From Hexactinellida sp. DTS-2022 (lineage: Eukaryota; Porifera; Hexactinellida), in the NCBI GenBank assembly GCA_028753945.1, contig JAPNXP010000013.1, positions 3,658,001 through 3,722,000 on the forward strand: a DNA stretch of 64,000 nt. Reading direction: 5' to 3'. Position numbers and translations under genes: made by a program. Below the pieces are notes generated by a model. It ran no database searches. It was given only the letters and a program-made list of their open reading frames with translations, and had not been told where the DNA came from. Shown here piece after piece: positions 1 to 14,491 of this stretch; the stretch's first letter is position 1; each line of letters starts with the position of its first letter.

Positions 1-1247
1 TGGATTCCCCATAAAATTCTGCGTCTGATGGGAGAAGAAAACCTTCAAAAAAGGTTTTATTCCTGCCATTAATGGGGGTTGAAATTTCTTTGTTTACTCA
101 CACTTCAGTTTCAATAAAACTGTTAAATCTAATTCCATTGTTTCAACTTGCGATTATTATATTGATTTAACTTGTTAAATTCTACTCTAGTGATTCAACT
201 TGTAATAATTATATTGATTCATCTTATAAATTACAGCTGGCTTCTATTTAATTGTAGTATTACTATACAATGGATTAAATTAAATAATATAATATAAGGA
301 ATTTGTTGACTCAACTCAACCAACCGTGGATAACATTGCTAAAATAAATAACGAATAATATAATTTAATAGCAATACACAATGAATGCAGCTGGCTTCTA
401 TTTAATTGTAGCATTACTATACAATGGATTAAATTAAATTAATTTATATAAGGAATTTGTTGACTTTACTCAACACACCGTGGATAACATTGCTAAAATA
501 TATAACTAATAATATAATTTATTATCAATACATAATGAATGAATGGCATTAAACTAAAGATGGTTTATGATAGAACCGTTAAGATTTTACATTCCACAAC
601 AACGACAGATTAAGTGATTATATTTATTTCAGCGAGAATATTCTTGCACAATTAATGTACTGACATATTTAATTCTAATTAATTCGCTCTCTGTTTACCG
701 TATAGAGATGGTTCCAAATAGATTATTGGGGTTATCGAGTGCGTGGAATTCAAATATTATAGTGAAATTCAATTTAAATAAATAATAATTGCAAATAATT
801 GAACTTAATTTATTTTGCTGTATATAATAATGGTGTTAAATAATAAATAAATAAATTAAATATTTATACTAATTAGATAAATTTCATTAATCTCAGAGAT
901 GATACAAGATAGAAACAAACTTTCAATTTATCAATTGGTCCTTATGCCAGGTACCACCTATACAAGTGGGTCTTGACACCTTGAGGTGATTATGACATCG
1001 TCAAAAAAATGTATTTTACAATTTTGTGAATTAAATAATTCGGATGGGTTGGTAGGAGTTGGGTGAATACCCAAACTGCACCTAAAAAATGCTGACTCAG
1101 CACATATTATATTCTACTGAAACTTGAATATCTCTCAAATGAAGTGAGCTAAAACGAAACTTCCAACTCACTAAGGGTCGTTGCCTTTTGAATCACTATT
1201 CTGAAATAGTTCAACACCTCATAGTGATGATGACATTGCGAAAAAAA

Positions 1248-1363
1248 ATCCAAAATTGCAGCCTGTGCCGACAGCATGTTCCATTGGAGGCACTATCAAT
1301 AGACCACCACCAAAATATAGTGCCACCAAAGGAACATGCTTCGGCACAGCTGCAATTTTGGAT
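1248..1363 (+). repeat. Terminal hairpin of the unit (type copy)
   Basis: Two near-complementary arms of about 48 nt surround a loop of roughly 20 nt. The left arm runs ATCCAAAATTGCAGCC, TGTGCCGACAGCATGTTCC, then GGAGGCACTAT. The right arm is its reverse complement, ending CTGCAATTTTGGAT. Two departures from pairing recur in most copies: an extra A in the left arm (GACAGCATG against GACGCATG) and an A/T difference in GGAGG against GGTGG. The arms contain CTGTGCCGAC and GTCGGCACAG, also found in the palindromic box at the other end of the unit. In the full window there are 29 such hairpins, 27 in the + orientation and two inverted. Confidence 0.95.
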
Positions 1364-1370
1364 TTTTATT

Positions 1371-1600
1371 ACTGTGCCGACTATACTATAGTATAGTGGC
1401 CCAGTATTGGAATCACTGCCTTTATTATTACTGTGCCGACTATACTATAGTATAGTGGCCCAGTGTTAGAATCACTGCCTTTATTATTATTTTTACTGTG
1501 CCGACTATACTATAGTATAGTGGCCCAGTATTGGAATCACTGCCTTTATTTATATTATTATTATTACTGTGCCGACTATACTATAGTATAGTGGCCCAGT
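1371..1600 (+). repeat. Four tandem palindromic boxes (box A)
   Basis: Four 35-bp boxes start at 1371, 1430, 1495 and 1566. Each has a perfect 16-bp palindromic core, CTATACTATAGTATAG, flanked by ACTGTGCCGA and TGGCCCAGT, which are imperfect reverse complements. Boxes are separated by a spacer of the type ATTGGAATCACTGCC followed by T/TA-rich sequence of variable length. They sit directly after the preceding hairpin, so they mark the start of the next unit. Confidence 0.9.
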
Positions 1601-4600
1601 ATTGGAATCACTGCCTTTATTATTTTTATTATTATTTTTTTTTTCTCCGTAGACGGTGCCCTGGCCAGAGCTTTATAGTTGATGGGCTAAAACTTGGCAT
1701 GTAGGTGCGGTTGGACCGTGTAATTTGCACCTGGGGTTACGATTTTTGATTAACAAATTTTGGACACATCTTTAACACCTTTCAAAATTTGTCTGGTCCA
1801 TAACTCAAAATATGTTTTACTAACCCCGCAAATTTTATTTCACATTTGGATTCACCATAAAATTCTGCGTCTTATGGGAGAAGAAACTTTTCAATAAAGG
1901 GGTCAATTTCTGCCAATAAATGGGGGTTGAAATTTCTTTGTTTACTCACACTTCAATTTCAATAAAACTGTGAAATCTAATTCCATTGTTTCAACTTGTA
2001 ATAAATATATTGATTTAACTTGTTAAATCTTTCACTAATGTTTCAACTTGAGATAATTTAATTGATTCAACTTATAAATTCCAACTGGCTTCTATTCAAT
2101 TGTAGTATTACTATACAATGGATTAAATAAAATATAATAATATAAGGAATTTGTTGACTAAACTCAAATCACCGTGGATAACATTGCTAAAAAAAATAAC
2201 TAATAATATAATTTATTATCAATACAAAATGAATGAATGGCATTAAACTCAAGATGGTTTATGATAGAAACAAACTCAAATTTATCTACCGTTCCTTGTG
2301 ACTCGGATCAAATAACAAATGCTTCTTCACACCTTGGGCGTTGATGACTTGGCGAAAAAAAATCCAAAATTGGAGCCTGCGCCGACAGCATGTTTCTTTG
2401 GAGGCACTATCAATAAACAACACAAAAATATAGTGCCACCAAAGGAACATGCGTCGGCACAGGCTGCAATTTTGGATTTTATTTTTTATTTTTTCTCCGT
2501 AGACGGTGCCCTGGCCAGAGCTTTATAGTTGATGGGCTGAAACTTGGCATGTAGGTGCGTATGGACCGTCTAATTTGCACCTGGGGTTACGATTTTTGAT
2601 TAACGAATTTTTGACACATCTTTAACACCTTTCAAAATTTGTCTGGTCCATAACTCAAAATATGTTTTACTAAACCCCCAAATTTTATTTCACATTTGGA
2701 TTCACCATAAGATTCTGCGTCTGATGGGAGAGGGATATTTTCAAAAATATGTTTAATTTCTGCCATAAATGGAGTTTGAAATTTCTTTGTTTACTCACAC
2801 TTCAATTTCAGTAAAAGTGTTAAATCTAATTCTATTGTTTCAACTTGTAATAATTATATTGATTTAACTTGTTAAATCTTACTCTATTGTTTCAACTTGA
2901 GATAAATATATTGATTCAACTTATAAATTCCAGCTGGCTTCTATTTAATTGTAGTATTACTATACAATGGATTAAATAAAATATAATGATATAAGGAATT
3001 TGTTGACTAAACTCAAATCACCGTGGATAACATTGCTAAAATAAATAACTAACAATTTAATTTATTATCAATAAGTAATGAATGAATGGCATTAAACTAA
3101 AGATGGTTTATGATAGAACCGTTAAGATTTTACATTCCACAACAACGACAGATTAAGTGATTATATTTATTTCGGCGAGAATATTCTTTTTGCACAATTA
3201 ATGTACTGACGTAATTTATTATAATTAATTCCTTTTGTATTTAACTTATAGAATTTTCCAATTGGATTATTGGGTTATCGAGTGCGCTGAATTCAAATAT
3301 GATAGTGAAATTCGATTTAAATTAATAATAAGTGCAAATAATTGAACTTTATTTATTTTGCTGTACATAATAATGGTGTTAAATTATTAATTTATTAATT
3401 AAATATTTATAATAATTAGCTAAATTTCATTAATCTCAGAGATGATACAAGATAGAAACAAACTTTCAATTTATCAATTGGTCCTTATGCCAGGTACCAC
3501 CTATACAAGTGGGTCTTGACACCTTGAGGTGATGATGACATCGTCAAAAAAATGTATTTTTACAATTTTGTGAATTAAATAATTCGCATGGGTTGGTTGG
3601 AGTTGGGTGAATACCCAACACGCACTTTAAAAATGCTGAGTCATCACAGATTATATTCTACTGAAACTTGAATATCTCTCAAATGAAGTGAGCTAAATGG
3701 AAACTTCCACCACTCTAAGGGTCGTTGCATACTGAAACACCTTTCTGAAATATTTTAACACCTTCATAGTGATGATGACTAGGCTAAAAAAAAAATCCAA
3801 AATTGCAGCTTGTGCCGACAGCATGTTCCTTTGGAGGCACTATCAATAAACAACCACCAAAATATAGTGCCACCAAAGGAACATGCGTCGGCACAGCTGC
3901 AATTTTGGATTTTTTTTTTTTTTTCTCCGTAGACGGTGCCCTGGCCTGAGCTTTATAGTTGATGGGCTGAAACTTGGCATGTAGGTGCGATGGGACCGTC
4001 TAATTTGCACCTGGGGTTACGATTTTTGATTAACAAATTTTTGACACATCTTTAACACCTTTCAAAATTTGTCTGGTCCATAACACAAAATATGCTTTAC
4101 TTAACCCCCAAATTTTATTTCACATTTGGATTCACCATAAAATTCTGCTTCTGATGGGAGAAGAAAACTTTCAATAAAGAGTTTTATTTCTGCCATAAAT
4201 GGGGGTTGAAATTCCTTTGTTTACTCAACACTTCAATTTCAATAAAACTGTGAAATCTAATTCCATTGTTTCAACTTGTAATAATTATATTGATTCAACT
4301 TGTGAGATCGAGTAGGCTTCTATTTTCTAATTGAAACCTAAGATTTTACATTCCACAACAACGACAGATTAAGTGATTATATTTATTTCTGCGAGAATAT
4401 TCTTGCACTGTTAATAGACTGACGTAATTAATTATAATTAATTCAGTCAGTATATGACTTATATAGATGCTTCCAATTTGTGTATTAGGGGTTATCAGTG
4501 TGCGAAATTGAAATTTGATTACCAAATTAATTAATTATTTATTTATGACAAAATAATTTAACTTAATAATTGTAAGTTGACATTGAAATTGGTGTTATAT

Positions 4601-5009
4601 TATAAATAATATTAATAATTATTTATACTAATTAATTAAATATCATAAATCTCAGAATTCAAATAAGATAGAAACAAACTTCCAATTTATCAATTGATCC
4701 TTATGCCACGTAACACCTCTACAAATGGGTATTGACACCTTGAGGTGATGATGACATTGTAAAAAAAATGTGTTTTTACAATTTTGTTAATTCGATATTT
4801 AAAATGGGTTATTTGAAGTTGGGTGATGACCCAACACTCACATAAAAAATGCTGAGTCATCAGCTATTATATTCTACTCAAACTTGAATATCTCTAAAAT
4901 GAAGTGAACTAAATGGAAACTTCCGCCACTCTAAGGGTCGATGCCTTCTGTAACACCTTTTGAAATATTTTAACACCTTCATAGTGATGATGACATGGCG
5001 AAAAAAAAA

Positions 5010-5124
5010 ATCCAAAATTGCAGCTGTGCTGACAGCATGTCCCATTGGAGGCACTATCAATAAACCTCCACCAAAATATAGTGCCACCAAAGGAACATGC
5101 GTCGGCACAGCTGCAATTTTGGAT
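5010..5124 (+). repeat. Hairpin copy with paired one-base loss
   Basis: Here the stem reads GCAGCTGTGC on the left and GCACAGCTGC on the right, so both arms lack the same C/G pair present in the common GCAGCCTGTGC form. A second left-arm change (GCTGAC for GCCGAC) is not matched on the right. Confidence 0.85.
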
Positions 5125-5135
5125 TTTTTATTATT

Positions 5136-5235
5136 ACTGTGCCGACCATACTATAGTATAGTGGCCCAGTATTAGAATCACTGCCTTTATTTTTATTATT
5201 ACTGTGCCGACTATACTATAGTATAGTGGCCCAGT
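5136..5235 (+). repeat. Two tandem box A palindromes
   Basis: Boxes start at 5136 (variant GACCATACTATAG) and 5201, spaced by ATTAGAATCACTGCC plus TA-rich sequence. Same organisation as the cluster at 1371. Confidence 0.88.
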
Positions 5236-7370
5236 ATTAGAATCACTGCCTTTATTATTATTTATTTTTTTTTCTCCGTAGACGGTGCCCTGGCCTGAGC
5301 TTTATAGTTGATGGGCTGAAACTTGGCATGTAGGTGCGATGGGACCGTCTAATTTGCACCTGGGGTTACGATATTTGATTAACAAATTTTTGACACGTCT
5401 CTAACACCTTTCAAAATTTGTCTGGTCCATAACACAAAATATGTTTTAATAAACCCCCAAATTTTATTTCACATTTGGATTCACCATAAAATTCTGCGTC
5501 TGATGGGAGAAGAAAACTTTCAATAAAGAGTTTTATTTCTGCCATAAATGGGGGTTGAAATTTCTTTGTTTACTCACACTTCAGTTTCAGTATAACTGTT
5601 AAATCTAATTCCATTGTTTCAACTTGTAATAATTATATTGATTTAACTTGTTAAATCTTAGTCTATTGATTCAACTTGCGATAATTAAATTGATTTAACT
5701 TATAAATTGCAGCTGGCTTCTATTTAATTTACCATACAATGGATTAAATAAAATAATATAATATAAGGAATTTGTTGACTTAATTCAACTCAACCGTGGA
5801 TAACAATGCTAATATAAATAACTAATAATATAATTTATTATCAATGCATAATGAATGAATGGCATCAAACTCAAGATGGTTTAAGATAGAAACAAACTTC
5901 AAATTTATCTACCGTTCCTTGTGACTCGGACCAATTAACAAATGCTTCTTCACACCTTGGGCGTTGATGACTTGGCGAAAAAAAATCCAAAATTGCAGCC
6001 TGCGCCGACAGCATGTTCCTTTGGAGGCACTATCAATAAACAACCAACAAAATATAGTGCCACCAAAGGAACATGCGTCGGCACAGGGTGCAATTTTGGA
6101 TTTTTTTTTTTTCTCCGTAGACGGTGCCCTGGCCAGAGCTTTATAGTTGATGGGCTTAAACTTTGCATGTATGTGCGATGGGACCGTCTAATTTGCACCT
6201 GGGGTTACGATTTTGTATTAACGAATTTTTGACACATCTTTAACACCTTTCAAAATTTGTCTGGTCCATAACTCAAAATATGTTTTACTAAACCCCCAAA
6301 TTCTATTTCATATTTGGATTCGCCATAAAATTCTGCGTCTGATGGGAGAAGAAATTTTCCAATAAAGGGGTCAATTTCTGCCATAAATGGGGGTTGAAAT
6401 TTCTTTGTTTACTCACACTTCAATTTCAGTAAAGTGTTAAATCTAATTCTATTGTTTCAACTTGTAATAATTCTATTGATTTAACTTGTTAAATCCTACT
6501 CTAGTGATTCAACTTGCGATAATTATATTGATTTAACTTGTGAATTCAAGCTGGCTTCTATTTTGCAATTGAAAATTAAGATTATATATTTCATAACAAC
6601 GACATATTATGTGATTATATTTACTTCTGCGAGAATATAATTGCACTGTTAATATACTGACGTAATTAATTATAAATAATTCAGTTTGTATTTAACTTAT
6701 ATAGAAGCTTCCAATTTGTATATTAGAGGTTATCGAGTGTGCGGAATTGAAATTTGATAGATAAATTAATTAATTAATAATTTATGACAAAATAATTGAA
6801 CTTAATAATTGTATGTTGACATTGAAATTGGTGTCATATTATAAATAATATTAATAATTATTTATACTAATTAATTAAATATCATAAATCTCAGAGATCA
6901 TAGAAGATAGAAACAAACTTTCAATATATCAATTGGTCCTTATGACACGTGCCGCCTATACAAGTGGGTCTTGACACCTTGAGGTGATGATGACATCGTT
7001 AAAAAATGTGTTTTTACAATTTTGTTAATTCGATATTTAAAATGGGTTATTTAATGTTGGTTGATGACCCAACACCCACTTAAAAAATGCTGAGTCATTA
7101 CAGATTATATTCTACTGAAACTTGAATATCTCTTTAATGAAGTGAGCTGAATGGAAACTTCCACCACTCTAAACGGTCGTTGCCTTCTGAAACACCTTTC
7201 TGAAATAATTTAACACCTTCATAGTGATGATGACATGGCGAAAAAAAAAATCCAAAATTGCAGCCTGTGCCGACAGCATGTTCCTTTGGAGGCACTATCA
7301 ATAAACCAACAACAAAATATAGTGCCACCAAAGGATCATGAGTCGGCACAGGCTGCAATTTTGGATTTTT

Positions 7371-7405
7371 ACTGTGCCGACTATACTATAGTATAGTGGC
7401 CCAGT
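7371..7405 (+). repeat. Single box A palindrome
   Basis: One 35-bp box immediately after the hairpin ending at 7366. It is followed by the alternative spacer TTCTAATCTTACTTCC and then by the second type of unit body (GGTCCGTAGATCGTCC). Confidence 0.85.
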
Positions 7406-8638
7406 TCTAATCTTACTTCCTTGGTTAGTTATTATTATTTTTGGTCCGTAGATCGTCCACTGAACAGAGTTTAATTAACTAAGAACCCAAAATTTCAGGA
7501 CAGGTGTCTCATGGGTTACAGATGTGCACCTGGGGTCACGATTTTTTACTACATTTTTTTGGACACATTTTTGCACCTGTTATATATTAGAAAAAGAACA
7601 ATAAATAGTGCACAAATATTTAATTTATATGCATTCGATAGAGAATTAAATTCTACACCTTTTCACAGTGCACGAATTTTCAAATTGCGCTTCGTTTGTG
7701 CCACAATTGAGTTGCAAGTTTCCTTTGTTTACTAACACTTCAGTTCAATTGAAGTGTTAAATCGAATTCTATTGTTTTAACTTGTGATAATTACATTGAT
7801 TCAACTTGTCAGATCGAGTAGGCTTCTATTTTCTAATTGAAAACTAAGATTTTACATTCCATAACAACAGATTATGTGATCATATTTATTTCTGCTCAGA
7901 ATATTCTTGAACAATGGATACATGAGATAATTAATTCTAATTAATTCGCTCTGTGTTTAACTTAGAGAAACGGTTCCAATTAGATTATTAGGGTATCGAG
8001 TGCGCTGAATTCAAATATGATAGTGAAATTAAATTTAAATTAATTATTATAGCAAATAATTGAACATAATTTATTTTGATGTAAATAATATTGGTGTTAA
8101 ATTATCTTAGATTAATTAAAAATTTATACTAATTATCTAAATTTCATTAATCTCAGAAATGATACAAGATAGAAACAAACTTTAAATTTATCAATTGGTC
8201 CTTATGGCACGTACCACCTATACAAGTGGATCTTGACACCTTGAGGTGATGATGACATCGTCAAAAAAATGTATTTTTACAATTTTGTGAATTATATTAT
8301 TAAAATGGGTTAGTTGGAGTTGGGTGATGACCCAACACTCACATAAAAAATGCTGATTCATCACTTATTATATTCTACTGAAACTTGAATATCTTTGAAA
8401 CGAAGTGAGCAAAATGGAAACTTCCACCACTCTAAGGGTCGTAGCATTCTGAAACACCTTTCTGAAATAATTTAACACCTTTATAGTGATGATGACTTGG
8501 TGAGAAAAAAAATCCAAAATTGCAGCCTGTGCCGACAGCATGTTCCATTGGAGGCACTATCAATAGACCACCACCAAAATATAGTGCCACCAAATGAACA
8601 TGCGTCGGCACAGGCTGCAATTTTGGATTTTTTTTATT

Positions 8639-8853
8639 ACTGTGCCGACTATACTATAGTATAGTGGCCCAGTATTGGAATCACTGCCTTTATTTTACTG
8701 TGCCGACTATACTATAGTATAGTGGCCCAGTTCTAATCTTACTGCCTTTATTATTACTGTGCCGACTATACTATAGTATAGTGGCCCAGTTCTAATCTTA
8801 GTGCTTTGGTTAGTTATTACTGTGCCGACTATACTATAGTATAGTGGCCCAGT
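8639..8853 (+). repeat. Four tandem box A palindromes
   Basis: Boxes start at 8639, 8697, 8756 and 8819. Spacers switch from the ATTGGAATCACTGCC type to the TTCTAATCTTACTGCC type within the cluster, so clusters grow by mixing rather than by copying one monomer. Confidence 0.88.
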
Positions 8854-8939
8854 ATTGGTCTTAGTGCTTTGGTTATTATTGGTCCGTAGATCCTCCACAG
8901 AACAGAGTTTTAGTAACTAAGAACTGAAATTTTCAGGAT

Positions 8940-9173
8940 ATGTGTCTCATGAGTTACAGATGTGCACCTGGGGTCACGATTTTTTATTACATTTTTTTGG
9001 ACACATTTTTGCACCTGTTTAATATTAGAAAAAGAACAATAAATTGTGCGAGAATATTCAATTTATATGCATTCGATAGAGAATTAAATTTTACACCTTT
9101 TCACAGTGCACGAATTTTCAAATTGCGCTTCGTTTGTGCCACAATTGAGTTGCAAGTTTCCTTTGTTTACTAA
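8940..9173 (+). other. Recurring 77-codon open frame in the unit body
   Basis: Five unit copies keep an uninterrupted frame of 74-77 codons at the same place: 7511-7735, 8940-9173, 10135-10368, 45264-45497 and 47388-47621. The predicted peptides are nearly the same (for example RKRTINSARIFNLYAFDREL). A related copy near 19500 has a frameshift. No domain or signal peptide is recognised. Close identity between copies is enough to explain the persistence, so this is recorded as an observation and not as a gene. Confidence 0.25.
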
Positions 9174-11264
9174 CACTTCAGTTCAATTGAAGTGTTAAAT
9201 CGAATTCTATTGTTTCAACTTGTAATAATTATATTGATTCAACTTGTGAGATCGAGTAGGCTTCTATTTTCTAATTAAACCTAAGATTTTACATTCCACA
9301 ACAACGACAGATTAAGTGATTATATTTATTTCTGCGAGAATATTCTTGCACTGTTAATAGACTGACGTAATTAATTATAATTAATTCAGTCAGTATATGA
9401 CTTATATAGATGCTTCCAATTTGTGTATTAGGGGTTATCGAGTGTGCGGAATTTAAATTTGATTACCAAATTAATTAATTAATTATTTATGACAAAATAA
9501 TTAACTTAAATATTGTAAGTTGACATTGAAATTGGTGTTATATTATAAATAATATTAATAATTATTTATACTAATTAATTAAATATCATAAATCTCAGAA
9601 TTCAAATAAGATAGAAACAAACTTCCAATTTATCAATTGGTCCTTATGGTACGTGCCACCTATACAAGTGGGTATTGACACCTTGAGGTGATGATGACAT
9701 CGTTAAAAAAATGTGTTTTTACAATTTTGTTAATTCGATATTTATAATGGGTTAGTTGATGTTGGGTGATGACCCAACACTCACATAAAAAATGCTGAGT
9801 CATCAGCTATTATATTCTACTGAAACTTGAATATCTCTCAAATGAAGTGAGCTAAATGGAAACCTCCACCACTCTAAGGGTCGTAGCCTTCTGAAACACC
9901 TTTCTGAAATAATTTAACACCTTCAAAGTGATGATGACTTGGCGAAAAAAAAATCCAAAATTGCAGCATGTGCCGACAGCATGTTTCTTTGGAGGCACTA
10001 TCAATAAACATCCAACAAAATATAGTGCCACCAAAGGAACATGCGTCGGCACAGGCTGCAATTTTGGATTTTATTAGTCCGTAGCCTCTCTACTAAACAG
10101 AGTTTTACTAACTAAGAGCCCAAATTTTCAGGATATGTGTCTCATGGGTTACAGATGTGCACCTGGGGTCACGTTTTATTATCACATTTTTTGGGACACA
10201 TTTTTGCACCTGTTTAATATTAGAAAAAGAACAATAAATAGTGCGCGAATATTCTATTTATATGCATTCGATAGAGAATTAAATTCTACACCTTTTCACA
10301 GTGCACGAATTTTCAAATTGTACTTAGTTTGTGCCACAATTGAGTTGCAAGTTTCCTTTGTTTACTAACACTTCAGTTCAATTGAAAGTGTTAAATCTAA
10401 TTCTATTGTTTCAACTCGTTATTATTATATTGATTCAACTTGTGAGATCGAGTAGGCTTCTATTTTCCAATTGAAAAAAAGATTATATATTTCACAACAA
10501 CGACAGATTATGTGATTATATTTACTTCTGCGAGAATATTATTGCACTGTTAATATACTGACGTAATTAATTATAATTAATTCAGTCAGTATATGACTTA
10601 TATAGATGCTTATAATTTGTGTATTAGGGGTTATCGAGTGTGCGGAATTGAAATTTGATAGCCAAATTAATTAATTAATTATTTATGACAAAATAATTAA
10701 ACTTAATAAATATAAGTTGACATTGAAATTGGTGTTAAATTATAAATATTATTAATAATTATTTATACTAATTAATTAAATATCATAAATCTCAGAGATC
10801 ATAGAAGATAGAAACAAACTTTCAAATTATCAATTGGTCCTTATGGCACGTGCCACCTATACAAGTGGGTCTTGACACCTTGAGGTGATGATGACATCGT
10901 TAAAAAAATGTGTTTTTACAATTTTGCTAATTTGATATTTAAAATAGGTTAGTTGATGTTGGGTGATGACCCAACACTCACATAAAATATGCTGAGTCAT
11001 TAGCTATTATATTCTACTCAAACTTGAATATCTCTAAAATTATATGAACTAAATGGAAACTTCCACCACTCTAAGGGTCGATGCCTTCTGTAACCCCTTT
11101 TAGAAATAATTTAACACCTTCATAGTGATGATGACATGGCGAAAAAAAAATCCAAAATTGCAGCCTGCGCCGACAGCATGTTCTTTTGGAGGCACTATAA
11201 ATAAACAACCAACAAAATATAGTGCCACCAAAGGAACATGCGTCGGCACAGGCTGCAATTTTGG

Positions 11265-11300
<36 letters not shown>

Positions 11301-12383
11301 TATCCGTAGCCACTCCACAGAACAGAGTTTTATCAACTAAGAACCCAAATTCTTAGGATGGCTGTCTCATGGTATACATATGTACACCTGGGGTTACGAT
11401 TTTTGATTAACAAATTTTGGACACATGTTTAACACCTTTCAAAATTTGTCTGGACCATAACAAAAAAGATGTTTTACTAAACCCCCAAATTTTATTTCAT
11501 ATTTAGCTTCACCATAAAATTCTGCGTCTGATGGGAGAAGAAACATTTCAATAAAGGGGTCAATTTCTGCCATAAATGGGGGTTGAAATTTCTTTGTTTA
11601 CTCACACTTCAATTTCAGTAAAGTGTTAAATCTAATTCTATTGTTTCAACTTGTAATAATTATATTGATTCAACTTGTGAGATCGAGTAGGCTTCTATTT
11701 TCCAATTGAAAACTAAGATTCTACATTCCATAACAACGACAGATTATTTGATTATATTTATTTCTGCTTAGAATATTCTAGCACAATGGATACATAACAT
11801 ATTTAATTCTAATTAATTCGCTCTGTGTTTAACGTATAGAGACGGTTCCAAATAGATTATTGGCGTTATCGAGTGCGCTGAATTCAAATATGATAATGAA
11901 ATTCAATTTAAATTAATAATTATTGCAAATAATTGAACTTAATTTATTTTGATGTACATACTATTGGTGTTAAATTATTAATAGATTAATTAAATATTTA
12001 TACTAATTATCTAAATTTCATTAATCTCAGAAATGATATAAGATAGAAACAAACTTTAAATTTATCAATTGGTCCTTATGGCACGTACCACCTATACAAG
12101 TGGGTCTTGACACCTTGAGGTGATTATGACATCGTCAAAAAAATGTATTTTTACAATTTTGTGAATTAAATAATTCGCATGGGTTGGTTGGAGTTGGGTA
12201 AACACCCAACACGCACATAAAAAATACAGGGTCATAACAGATTATATTATACTGAAACTTGAATATCTCTTAAATATAATGAGCTAAATTGAGACTTCCA
12301 AATCACTAAGGGTCGTTGCCTTTTGAAACACCTTTCTGAAATAATTTAACACCTTCATAGTGATGATGATTTGGCGAAAAAAA

Positions 12384-12500
12384 ATCCCAAATTGCAGCCT
12401 GCGCTGACAGCATGTTCCTTTGGAGGCACTATCAATAAACCAACAAAAAAATATTGTGCCACCAAAGGAACATGCGTCGGCACAGGCTGCAATTTGGGAT
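12384..12500 (+). repeat. Hairpin copy with matched arm substitution
   Basis: The left arm starts ATCCCAAATTGC and the right arm ends GCAATTTGGGAT. The usual ends are ATCCAAAATTGC and GCAATTTTGGAT. The same base pair has therefore changed on both sides and pairing is preserved. Confidence 0.9.
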
Positions 12501-12506
12501 TTTATT

Positions 12507-12541
12507 ACTGTGCCGACTATACTATAGTATAGTGGCCCAGT
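12507..12541 (+). repeat. Single box A palindrome
   Basis: One box directly after the hairpin ending at 12500, followed by the TTCTAATCTTAGTGC spacer and a TTATT run. Confidence 0.85.
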
Positions 12542-14491
12542 TCTAATCTTAGTGCTTTGGTTAGTTATTATTATTCTTCCGTAGCTCATCCACAGAACAG
12601 AGTTTAATTAACTAACAACCCAAATTTGCAGGACAGGTGTCTCATGGGTTACAGATGTGCACCTGGGGTCACGATTTTTTATTAACAAATTTTGGACTTT
12701 TTTTTTACACCTTTCAAATTTTGTCTGGTCCATAACTCAAAGAATGTTATACTAAACCCCCAATTTTCTTTTCACCATTGGATTCACTATAAAATTCTCC
12801 ATCTGATGGGAGATGAATGTTTTTACTAATAGGTTTGATTCATGCCATAAATTGGGGTTGAAATTTCTTTGTTTACTAACACTTCAGTTCAATTGAAAGT
12901 GTTAAATCTAATTCTATTGTTTCAACTCGTTATTATTATATTGATTCAACTTGTGAGATCGAGTAGGCTTCTATTTTCCAATTGAAAAAAAGATTATATA
13001 TTTCACAACAACGACAGATTATGTGATTATATTTACTTCTGCGAGAATATTATTGCACTGTTAATATACTGACGTAATTAATTATAATTAATTCAGTCAG
13101 TATATTACTTATATAGATGCTTATAATTTGTGTATTAGGGGTTATCGAGAGTGCTTAATTGAAATTTGATAACAAAATAATTAATTTATTATTCATGACA
13201 AAATAATTTAATTTAATAATTGTAAGTTGACATTGAAATTGGTGTTAAATTATAAATAATATTAATGAATATTTATACTAATTAATTAAATATCATAAAT
13301 CTCAGAAATCAAATAAGATAGAAACAAACTTCCAATTTATCAATTGATCCTTATGCCACGTAACACCTCTACAAGTGGGTCTTGACACCTTGAGGTGATG
13401 ATGACATCATAAAAAAAATGTGTTTTCACAATTTTGTGAATTATATAATTCAAATGGGTCGGTTCGTTTTGGGTGATGACCCAGAGCTCACATAAAAAAT
13501 GCTGAGTCATCAGCTATTATATTCTACTGAAACTTGAATATCTTTGAAATGAAGTGAGCATAAAAGAAATTTACAACTCACTAAGGGTCGTTGCCTTTTG
13601 AAACACCTTTCTGAAATAATTTAACACCTTCGTAGTGATGATGACATGGCGGAAAAAAAATCCAAAATTGCAGCCTGTGCCGACAGCATGTTCCATAGGA
13701 GGCACTATCAATAAACCACACCAAAATATAGTGCCACCAAAGGAACATGCGTCGGCACAGGCTGCAATTTTGGATTTTATTTTTATTTTTATTTTATTTT
13801 TCTCCGTAGACGGTGCCCTGGCCTGAGCTTTATAGTTGATGGGCTGAAACTTGGCATGTAGGTGCATATGGACCGTCTAATTTGCACCTGGGGTTACGAT
13901 TTTTGATTAACGAATTTTTGACACATCTTTATCACCTTTCAAAATTTGTCTGGTCCATAACTCAAAATATGTTTTACTAAACCCCCAAATTTTATTTCAC
14001 ATTTGGATTCACCATAAAATTCTGCGTCTGATGGGAGAGGAATATTTTCAAAAATATTTTTAATTTCTGCCATAAATGGGGGTTGAAATTTCTTTGTTTA
14101 CTCACACTTCAGTTTCAGTATAACTGTTAAATCTAATTCCATTGTTTCAACTTGTAATAATTATATTGATTTAACTTGTTAAATCTTACTCTATTGATTC
14201 AACTTGCGATAATTAAATTGATTTAACTTATAAATTGCAGCTGGCTTCTATTTAATTTACCATACAATGGATTAAATACAATAATATAATATAAGGAATT
14301 TGTTGACTTAATTCAACTCAACCGTGGATAACAATGCTAAGATAAATAACTAATAATATAATTTATTATCAATACATAATGAATGAATGGCATCAAACTC
14401 AAGATGGTTTAAGAAAGAAACAAACTTCAAATTTATCTACCGTTCCTTGTGACTCGGACCAATTAACAAATGCTTCTTCACACCTTGGGCG

